Position numbers and translations under genes: made by a program. Shown here piece after piece: positions 56,001-64,000 of a DNA stretch of 64,000 bases. The DNA lies in contig NC_135240.1 in NCBI RefSeq assembly GCF_947623445.1, positions 9,858,001 to 9,922,000 on the forward strand. Direction: 5' to 3'. This DNA comes from Clavelina lepadiformis (lineage: Eukaryota > Chordata > Ascidiacea > Aplousobranchia > Clavelinidae). Each line of letters starts with the position of its first letter. Position 1 is the stretch's first letter. A model generated the notes under the pieces. It did no database searches and was not told where the DNA came from. It was given only the letters and a program-made list of their open reading frames with translations.

Positions 56001-59000
56001 TGCTCCAACCAACATGCTTTCTGCAGCTCTTGTATGAATGTCTGGCTAGATAAAAACAGCCAATGCCCTTCTTGTAGGGTTGAAATTACTCTACAGAGTC
56101 CTGTCAAGAAAATAATTGGTCAGTCGCTGGTTATTTCAACCGCAAGTAGTGTTGCTTTGTTGAGTATTTTAAAAATGCTGTATACTAAATTTGTGACAAG
56201 TACAGACTTTTTAGAGTTCGTATAAAAATCAAAAACTGTAACCCTTCAAATCCGGGTTGTGCAGATTTTGGTGTATTCCAGACTGGTGGCTATGTGTGAT
56301 AATATGTTGTGTGGTTATGGACGATTTTCACAGGTGGTACACTGCAAAATGATGGCAATACAGCTAATCAGCGTTCAATGTCAAGACAACTAAGAAGGGC
56401 TCGTTATGAATTAGTCCTGAAAGAATATGAGGTTTTTGCTTTTAAGATAGCTTATATCACCCTGTAGGTTTTATGTAATTGATTACTATTAAACTATATG
56501 TTTCCTCATACTTATTCAATCTACTGTCAATTAATACAGGATGAGATATTGCAGTTGGAAAATAATGTTGAGAAACTTTCAAAAGAGAACCACAATTTGA
56601 AGGAACAACTTAAGAAAAAGGCTTCACATGCAGGTGGAGAGACATGTCCATCTGTATTGACAAGTCATGAAAATATAAGTATTGTTGCTCCCTGTGAAGA
56701 AGATGTCAAAGATTTGTCAAGGAAAACGAAAGAAGTTTCAAAAAACTACAAAAAGGCAAAAAAAGAAATAGCCGATTTGAAAGAGGTACATTTTTTGCAA
56801 GTTTTGGTTGCAGTGCACATCACATTATTGTTCCAGTGTTTTTTCAAACTATGTGAGAATCCTAAAATTACAATTTCATAATTGCCAGGTAAATGAAATG
56901 CTTTTAAAGCGCAATGATGACCTTAGACGAGAGATCCTAATAGTTCGTGAAGAAGTAACCACCAGATCACCAATGAAGTACGATATAGTAATTTCGTTAT
57001 TGATATATACTTATCACGTTGATAGTGGATACAGCATCAGGTAGACAACTGGAATTGTCTTGTATGATGTAAGGGATAAGAAACTTTAATCTCTGAATAG
57101 TGAATTGGGTAGTTTAGTTTTGTGTAGCAATATATGTTGGCTTCTGTTTGTTTTAGGTTTGGACGCCTCACAGTGGCCACGTTGGAAGCAAGACTAGAAG
57201 CATCAGAAAAGCAAGTAGTGCAACTTCAGAAAGCGCTACAACGAAATGATGCGTACAGTGAACAACTTGAAACTGAAATAAAAACCTTAAAAGCAATGAA
57301 AATGAAAAAATACAAAGAAAATGCAGGCAACCAGTTTATGGTACAAACTGTCAATCCCATTTTGTCAGCAATGTTGCATGAGCCTAAAAAGGACATAGTT
57401 GCTGAATCATTTGAAGCGTCTATGCATTACTCAACACCTTCAGAAAAATTAAATTCACTTTCAGCAATTACACAATGCGAGTCTTTAGTTGCATCAAACG
57501 ATGTTCTTTTGGATACCGAAGATGACACATCAAAAACATCTTCAAATATAGAAATGGGTAGCATTATTGAGGAAACATTTAAAGAATCTCATTCTACTCC
57601 ACTTGTACAGCCAGTTCCATCGAGTTTTGCAAAGTCTTCGTTTAGCCGAAAGCTGCAGTTTGATGATACAACTGAAACACATAACTCTGAAATTTTTCAT
57701 CGTGAGACATTCTAATATGAAATATTTTAATCCATTATTCTTGCTTGTCTAATATGCATTTTGTTTCAAATTATTCTAACCTTACATGTATTCCAGGTAA
57801 TTTCTTTTCTATTGAAGATGCATGTGATTTTGGTACTGACATGTCAATGGAGTTGACAGATCTACAGTTAACCTATGATGCTATTAGGAGATCAACATCC
57901 GAAAGTACTTCAAATACAGGAAACAGATCTGTGCAGGGCTGTAACAGTCAGCAAAATAAAGACATGGGTGTACTTTCTCCAGGTGAACAAACCAAATTCA
58001 TACAGTGTATCCATAAACATTACTGGTCACAGCAAGTCAATGTTTTTTGTGTATACAGCGAAATGAAACTGAGCTTTCGCCAGATTTAAAGGTCAAATAG
58101 AAATTAAATAGTTTTATCTGGTGCTGATTTGGAAAAAAAATTAAAAGATAAAATTTAATTTTAACGTTAACAAAACACCCATTTGTACTCCCATAACATA
58201 CAGCAATGAAAACAACAATTGATGCTGGAGGCTCGCGCATTACAATGTCCCAACTGAGTGCTGAAGAACATGATTTGTTTTGTCGGCCCAGTTCAGCACC
58301 AAGCCGGACTTTTTTATTAAGCGGATCTCGTTTCTCAGCCTTGCAACCTCTTGATCCTCCCAACAGATCTAACAGCAGTGACTTCCAGCCAGTGAAATGG
58401 TCATTTTTTTCTCAACTATTTTGTTGAGTTGGTTCAGTCATCGTGATAGTTTAGTGCGAAGTTGTGTAAATTCCATTTGAGTTGAATTCCACTTTTTTAA
58501 CATAACAAAACTTTTATCTTAATTCTTAGCATATCTCCAATGCACATGCTAAGCCAGCCACCAGAAGTCAAGGATGAGAAAAGGTATGCCAAAGTTTGTC
58601 TGCTTTTTATAAGTGTGCTGTGTATCGTAATCAATGTGGCTATGTGCTAGCAACATTTCCTGTTTATAGATCACAAAGTCCACTATTGCGATTGGTGTCA
58701 CCTCATGATGTTGTTGATGCAAGATGGAGACAAATGGAAAGTATGATAAACATAATATTTTTGTTGATTATGTGGTGTTAGTCAGAATACTTTTATACTT
58801 TTCTGCTCACAGCATTCTGTTTTAACCTATTTTGCAGCTATTGTTCCCAAACCTGATGAAGAGCTACGAAGCAAGGAAATTTTATCCAGGGTCAATATTC
58901 TTAAAAAGAAATCTAGCAATACCAAGGTAGACTTGAGTGAGAAAGTACCCATAATATTTTTTGCTTAACAGACATTGTCTCCAGGAAACATTTGTAATTT

Positions 59001-59169
59001 AATTTCATCACATTGTTTTGTTGCAATCATTGTCCCATAGTCATCATCACCATCACCACCACAGATAGCAAGTTCTTCAGCAAGCGATGGTCGTCGCAAG
59101 CAAAAGTTTTCTCAAAAACGTTCTGGTGAAATATTGTTTGAAAGCCCATTAAAGTCACATAAAATTTGA
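53018..59169 (+). CDS. OBI1: ORC ubiquitin ligase 1 (RING finger protein 219)
   Basis: RING E3 ligase that in vertebrates multi-monoubiquitinates ORC and promotes origin firing. Exons: 53018-53092, 55983-56118, 56334-56431, 56540-56785, 56889-56977, 57157-57701, 57797-57982, 58204-58399, 58530-58583, 58670-58740, 58838-58926, 59041-59169; 637 residues (human 726). The RING is split over exons 1-2: LPILCQICLGK, then VKEPVTCSNQHAFCSSCMNV, WLDKNSQCPSCR, as in human (CHICLGK, FCSICIDLWLKNNSQCPACR). A coiled-coil follows, including RSPMKFGRLTVATLEARLEA, which matches human RSPQKFGRFAVAALQSKVEQ. The tail is serine-rich and low in conservation, ending ESPLKSHKI. The exon 8 donor (58400) is weak; it was chosen because only it keeps the frame into exon 9. 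The 2.9-kb intron 1 carries a hAT element and a second copy of the unclassified transposon. TRAIP was considered and rejected. Confidence 0.9.
53245..53629. mobile_element. Non-autonomous hAT-like element, OBI1 intron 1
   Basis: Left tip CAGTGTTGTAATTACTCAAG, right tip (reverse complement) CAGGTTTGTAATAAAGGCAT. Flanking 8-mers GTTTATAT and GTCTTTAT agree at 6 of 8. Both arms contain GACTCGAGTCA-type words, the same as the short repeats at 30897 and 49497. 385 bp, no coding frame. Confidence 0.7.
54155..55141 (-). CDS. Transposase-like protein of transposon copy 2, N-terminally truncated
   Basis: A 328-residue open frame without a stop, reading leftwards from 55141. It aligns along its length with the C-terminal two thirds of the copy 1 protein: WRLFIDSSKASLKAVLLHNG, YICGDLKVVSLLLG, YTKHMCFLCLWDSRDD, DPSKVYLPPLHIKLGLIKQF, FLHSHLEFFPPNLGD and DEHGERFHQDI. 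Identity is roughly half, so the two copies come from separate lineages, yet the frame stayed open, which hints at selection until a fairly recent time. Homology runs a few residues beyond the first Met (KIEDSVCFC), so the real start lay upstream. The Asp (FIDSS), Asp (GDLK), CxxC, Glu (GERFH) series is kept. DDE assignment is inference. Confidence 0.6.
   Translation of the reverse strand: MCFCTDVDSLMYELGHQHISTEWRLFIDSSKASLKAVLLHNGNEKPSVPIADAVDLKETYESMETILRVINYRAYNWYICGDLKVVSLLLGLQLGYTKHMCFLCLWDSRDDANHYDTTEWPMRTDYIVGRYNVKCQPLIDPSKVYLPPLHIKLGLIKQFVKAMDFNGDGFLHIKEKFGAILSDAKLRAGIFVGPQIRDLIRDPVFPFKLNSIELKAWNAFVQIVQNFLGKYRAENYSELVDNLLESYREMGCRMSVKLHFLHSHLEFFPPNLGDVSDEHGERFHQDISVMESRYRGRFNPNMMGDYCWFLQRETDTEHTRKSKCIKHF
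55158..55170 (+). repeat. C13 homopolymer
   Basis: Thirteen C in a row in otherwise AT-rich DNA, directly upstream (in the coding direction) of where homology of the copy 2 protein begins. It may mark a deletion joint or be a sequencing-length artefact. Confidence 0.85.
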
Positions 59170-61046
59170 TAAAGGATTTTAGTGTCTTCCTTAATGAAAA
59201 CAGATCTTGACTAATATTGGGAGTAGATTTGTGCTTTTTCTCCCAGCAATATATAAGCTGAAATTCTTACCTTTTAAAAATTATGCAGTTTATTGAATCG
59301 TTTTGCTTTTAAAACTTTGAAATTTTATTGTTGTCATCTGCTATTTATTCTTTTCTGGTCAGTTAAGTTGCACTTGCTACCTCTTGCTGAAGGAACAACA
59401 AGCTATGCAGCAAAATCAGACAAATCGTTTTCAAGGTTTTTAGTAAATGGAACTTTATTGAGTTTTATTCTTATTTTCTTCAGGCTAAACTGCACGAGTG
59501 GATTTACTTTTTACCTACTACTGTTCTCTGAATAAAATAATTAACTTTAAGCTCTGAAAGTGAAACCACTAATTTTTTCTTTTCGTAACAGTGTCAGTTG
59601 GAATTTTACTGGTAAACTTTTGATATTTTGGTAGTTAATCAGTTCAAAGCAAAGAATTTCACGCTAATTTCCATAAAATAGTTTTATTCATGGTACAGGT
59701 TTATTCAAGATGTTAAAACAGTAAACTTTCCAAATGCAAAAAGTTAAAATATCAGAGTTTGACGTCATCACTTGTGTTCATCATGGAGTGTTTTTGTTGC
59801 CATATGAAGTATTTTTGTAAATGTTTCTACAGTGTTGTACCACAACCATGGGGTATTTTACCTACACTTGTGATTTGCAGACTTGAGAATAAGCCTTTTT
59901 AAATTAATACCAGTAACTTCATGAAAGTTAGCTTATGTCGCACAATGCTTTGCATGAAATAGGTCACTTTTCTTCATGGTTGTATCCAATTTACACTGGT
60001 TAATACATGCTTTCGGAAAAGTTTACTTTATGAGAGAATATCCTCTTGTTTCCCAAAGCTCTAATATATTGCTGCCACGTACGTCTAACTTAATGGTGAA
60101 TTAAAATCAGAATTTAGGCGCAACTATGACCTGAATCACATGGCACATCTGTTACACTTTCTCAAAAATCACTTTCTGGTATTGATAATTTAGACTACAA
60201 CAGGATATTTCAAATATATACAATGCTTGTAGGTGGAAATAATGTAATTGGTTTATTGTTATTTGGGAATTGGTCCTGCCAAAAATTGAGGGCAAAGGCT
60301 TGACATAATAACATTTGCTGTATGTTCTGTAAGTATGTAACATCTGTATCCATTTGTTGAATGTTAATTCTTGGCTACAGATAGAATGGTGATTAATGTG
60401 TAACTGTAAACGTTTGTATTGGTTTACTCATATCATAAGCCTTTTGAATCGAGTATGCATGATGTGCAATGGTTTACTGCACTTATCAAGAGTAAATGAT
60501 TCCCTGGTCAGTATAATATTCCTAAGTGTTGCATAAAATGATCAAAATTTGTTTTACTTCATTTTAAATAAAGAAACAAAATTTTATGGCTTGGTGCTCA
60601 ACGCTAAAAAGGTATGAACACCAACTAGTCAATTTTGTAAAGACAAACACAATGCGCCTTGCATGACAAAAGGAAATAAATAGCCTGTTAAAATGAGTGT
60701 GACAGAAAAAACACTCCTTTTGACAAGCTTCTTAGCTATATTGAGATACAAAACAACATATGATGTAAAAGGCATTCCACAGACAATAATCATATGGTCA
60801 AAAGAACAACAGCAAAATATCTTTAAAATGTTGCTATAGTATATGGCCAATGTTCATGGGCAACAAAAATATAGACTAGTCACTTGACTGATCTAAGCCA
60901 TGCCAATGCATGCTCACCCTGTTGTTTAACAGTGATGTGACAGAGAATCATTTTTTGCACAAGACTTTGTGTTCTATTTGCTAAGTCCCTGGTCAGCAAA
61001 ATCTGCTAAGTGCACCTTTGTCCATTCAAGTTGGTAAACAAGAATG
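59170..61046. other. Intergenic between OBI1 and RagC/D
   Basis: Convergent 3' flanks. AATAAA at 59531-59536 could be the OBI1 poly(A) signal. No exon, RNA gene or clear repeat seen. Confidence 0.45.
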
Positions 61047-62918
61047 CTATGCGTTTGTCGAATTGGCAAGATGACCAATACTATTCATTCCTTCCACTGG
61101 TAAAACTCCATTTGGCTTGTTCAGTTTTGTGCGGACGTCAAATACACTGTGAATTGCTTTTTGTAAGCAAAGTATGTTGTAATCAATGATACCTGAAACA
61201 TACACAAAAATTATTTGCAAAAGATTCCAAAATTCATACAAAACGGACAAAGTGAATTTTAATTGACCTCTTTTAGTGAAGGCTTCGTCACGTAAAATGC
61301 AAACAAGTACAAGAAATCTGGTAATCTCTCTCAAATAAAGTATACTGGAATTGTTAAGTCTTATAATGCAAGTGGAGTCCTGCTCACAAGCACATTCGGA
61401 TTCATCATCTCTGGAAAAATGAGCATATTTAAACATCCTTCAAGCGTTAACAAGAAAACTATCGTTGGAATGATCAATGAATTATTTTATACGAGTTAAC
61501 AAAAATATTATAGTTACCCGTATATGCATGTCATGTCGATCATAACATCAATCATCTCACAACAGAGTTCATATGATTGCATGTCCACTGCTGACCCATC
61601 AGTGGCAATATAAATTTTGCTAACAACATCAAAAAGGAAGGCTTTCTCCACCATAGAATTCTGTTAGCGTAAGCAATTTGAATAAAGACTCACTTAAGCT
61701 CACATTTATATATATAGTTGTGTTCTGCATCCCAAAGCTTACAAAATACCTGGACATAACTGCTCAGTAAATTTTCAAGTGTAGACAGTTGTGGAATAAG
61801 TTTCTGCACCACTTTGCTAAACGCTTCAAATATTGAATGGTCATAGATAGATGTAAGGTAGAAGCTGTAAAACAATAGTAGCATACAACCAAAGTGTACT
61901 GAACAATTTCGTAATTTATCTATGAACCTCATCCCATGATCAAGATGGTAAAAATGTCTAACTATACAACCTTAAATGTAAGTCAGTAAGTCCTGCCTCA
62001 TGTAGCTCCTCATTTGCTCTTTGTGAAATATCACGTTGAGTTTCAATTTTGTGATCATCTGATAAACCATCTACTTTATGGATAAAGATTTCAAAACGAA
62101 TTTGAGGATTCACCTGTTCAAAAAACTTTATTATTGCAGAAAACCCTGAATAATGCAGGTTTTATAATAAATCTTGTGGTGCATGTCACTTACCCTATAT
62201 GCTTTTGACACAGTTTGATGAAGACAGGTTAGCGCATCAATGTATTCATCCTGAAAAAATAAATCAAAATCCATTCATAGAAAATTAGATCATATTATTA
62301 GATCATGTTCCATTTTTCAATAAATTCTTACACTTAATGGTGTCAAAAGTTACGTTTGCATGATATTCACAAAACGTACAGATGACTACCACAATACAAA
62401 TGTAATAGTTTCAAACCTGAGCATCAACAACAAATATTAGTGCCCCCGTTCCCCCGAATATCATGTCTAGATCAAAGTTTGTGTCAAGAAAATCCACTTG
62501 CCCTGGAATATCCCATATTTGGAAGTTTATAAATGAGTTATTCGAGACATCATCTTTGAATATTTTAGCTGTACTTTCTAAAAAGAGAGTCTCATTTGGC
62601 GACATCTTGTGAAAAACAACCTGGAATGTGTAAAAAAGTATTTTGACATTTGCGTTTAAATCATTCTATTTTCCCGTAACAAGTAGGTTACATAACTTAA
62701 GAAACTTTCGAAATCACATATTTCTATTATACACAAAAAATTTAACTTACCTTTTGTATAGACGATTTACCACTTCGTCGCAATCCCATTAATAATATCC
62801 TTGGTTTTACATCACTTGATAAAACTGTTGCAATCTGGTCATCATCTTCTCCATGATAGCTGAAAGCAGCCTTTGGCATAGACCCAACAGAAACCCCAAA
62901 GCCTTCATGAGATTCCAT
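61047..62918 (-). CDS. RRAGC: Ras-related GTP-binding protein C/D (RagC/D)
   Basis: Small GTPase that pairs with RagA/B on lysosomes and recruits mTORC1 when amino acids are present. Exons in gene order: 62751-62918, 62417-62620, 62194-62250, 61971-62113, 61750-61864, 61518-61660, 61268-61410, 61047-61192; 372 residues (human RagC 399). Motifs: G1 [18 protein letters not shown] at the end of exon 1, then [17 protein letters not shown] (switch I), G3 [13 protein letters not shown]4 [20 protein letters not shown], and the C-terminal roadblock part [36 protein letters not shown] and [13 protein letters not shown]. The start at 62918 ([14 protein letters not shown]) is chosen by length; an in-frame ATG at 63005 also exists. 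One gene stands for vertebrate RRAGC and RRAGD. Confidence 0.95.
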
Positions 62919-63784
62919 TTGTTTAGAAGATTTTTGCTTATGATTCTGTACATTAAAAAAATCCTTTATAGTTAGAATATATTTCATATTTACTAATTTG
63001 AACATTCCTTTATTTAAAAAATATGTAAATTAGAACTATACGCAAGATTGAAGACATAAAATCATTTATTTTTTACCATTCAAAACATGTTTAGGTTAGC
63101 CCATTCAAAAAATAAAAAAAACAAATAAAAGATCATTGACAATCCAAACTTGCACTAAGGCTAGCACCAAAGTTCAAGCGATGAAATACCATCCCTGAGT
63201 TTAAGTCGTTCAAGGACTTCCCGGAGTCCAGTGACAAAGATCATCATTTCACACCAAGTAAATCATTTCATACAAAATAAAAATGTGCTACCTTGCCTTC
63301 ACAAGTGCAATGAAACACTGCCACGAACAGACTCCAGAGTTACTATTAGCATTTACCAGAGTCGTAACAATGTCATCAACTTCGAGTCACAATCAATTAC
63401 CGTTTAATACACAAGTCGTCAATTCGAGTCGTTTGGAAGAAGTCACTTGACCAGAACTTGGGGCTCTTATAAGTTATGCTGCTGAGCCCAAATGCTGGGT
63501 ATCCACATATAGCAGTATGGGAGTTCAGAAGTAGAAAATATTCAAAATGTCTTGCTAAGTGCAGAAGTGCAAAATTGTTTGTTCTATGTTCAGCTAATCT
63601 ACAGGTAAACCGGTATCTAAGTAATAAAACTACGAGAATAAACCTTCTTATGTCACATCTTGGACTGTGCCACGGTCACACAAACATCTTACCTAACCTA
63701 GTCTGTACAAATTCGTTCAAACAAGTAGCAACATGCAATGTAGGAGTAGAAAAGCATGACCTATAGCTGCCTCACCCCGCCTGG
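62919..63784. other. 5' flank of RagC/D
   Basis: Should hold the promoter of the RagC/D gene. No other gene is recognised. A 96-codon plus-strand frame at 63476-63766 has no family motif. Confidence 0.4.
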
Positions 63785-64000
63785 CCTACATTATCGTTAA
63801 CGAAATGACTATTTCCCCGTATGTAGGTCACGCAGTTTGCTGTAACGAATAGGCGATTAGGTTAAGAGAATGGGTAGGCCTATAGGACTATATGCAAAAA
63901 GTTGTTTGTGGCTACCGTATTTAAAGCGTTATTGGAGTCTAATTTAGATTAGAAGGTAGATTTAGGTTAAGTTTGCTTTACTATGTTGTAACATTTAAAT
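63785..64000 (-). repeat. CTAACC dispersed repeat, copy 4 (runs off the window)
   Basis: On the minus strand it reads TTACAACATAGTAAAGC, AACTTAACCTAAATCTACC, CAACTTTTTGCATATAGTC, TTCTCTTAACCTAATCGCC, AACTGCGTGACCTACATACG and GGGGAAATAGTCATTTCG, the order of copy 2 at 35450. The copy continues beyond base 64000. Confidence 0.75.

Noticed and set aside
55983-56118. Assignment of the RING exon to TRAIP
   Set aside because: WLDKNSQCPSCR and the RSPMKFGRLTVATLEARLEA coiled-coil match OBI1/RNF219, and TRAIP has a different RING spacing and tail.

Overview
The window is nuclear DNA of an invertebrate animal. It is AT-rich, the genes have many short introns with GT-AG borders, and the host genes are all metazoan. 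The mix (CACHD1, OBI1, RagC/D, two LACTB copies, claudin-like genes) with compact genes would suit an invertebrate deuterostome such as an ascidian tunicate. The species and phylum are inference only.

Layout, left to right. 1-5800: a decayed LINE end, then a DNA transposon of about 2.5 kb with long terminal inverted repeats and a transposase-like reading frame on the minus strand. 5805-16581 (+): POLD1, catalytic subunit of DNA polymerase delta, 21 exons, with four transposon relics and a small palindromic repeat in its introns. 18607-28866 (-): a LACTB cluster made of one fossil copy and two complete nine-exon genes in tandem. 30144-38539 (+): three tandem claudin/PMP22-like four-TM genes with the same three-exon structure. 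40276-49000 (-): CACHD1, 24 exons. 49925-52488: hAT DNA transposon relics filling much of the space between two divergent genes. 53018-59169 (+): OBI1 (RNF219-type RING E3 ligase), 12 exons, with a second, diverged copy of the window's first transposon inside intron 1. 61047-62918 (-): RagC/D GTPase, 8 exons. 62919-64000: one more copy of a dispersed repeat.

The exon models were built by hand from reading frames, splice borders and remembered family sequences. For every complete gene the exon lengths add up to a whole number of codons. Functionally the host genes are unrelated: replication (POLD1, OBI1), mitochondrial serine hydrolase-like proteins (LACTB), membrane proteins (claudin-like, CACHD1) and nutrient signalling to mTORC1 (RagC/D).

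The most novel signal is the transposon family seen twice (2973-5442 and 53854-55503). Both copies encode related proteins with FIDSS, GDLK, CFLC and GERFH motifs, and all four of their ends carry the same subterminal motif, although the copies are otherwise strongly diverged. Other signals worth a look are a dispersed repeat family with four to five copies, a hairpin repeat with a hammerhead-like core, several short hAT elements with recognisable 8-bp target duplications, and tandem LACTB paralogues that differ at catalytic motifs.
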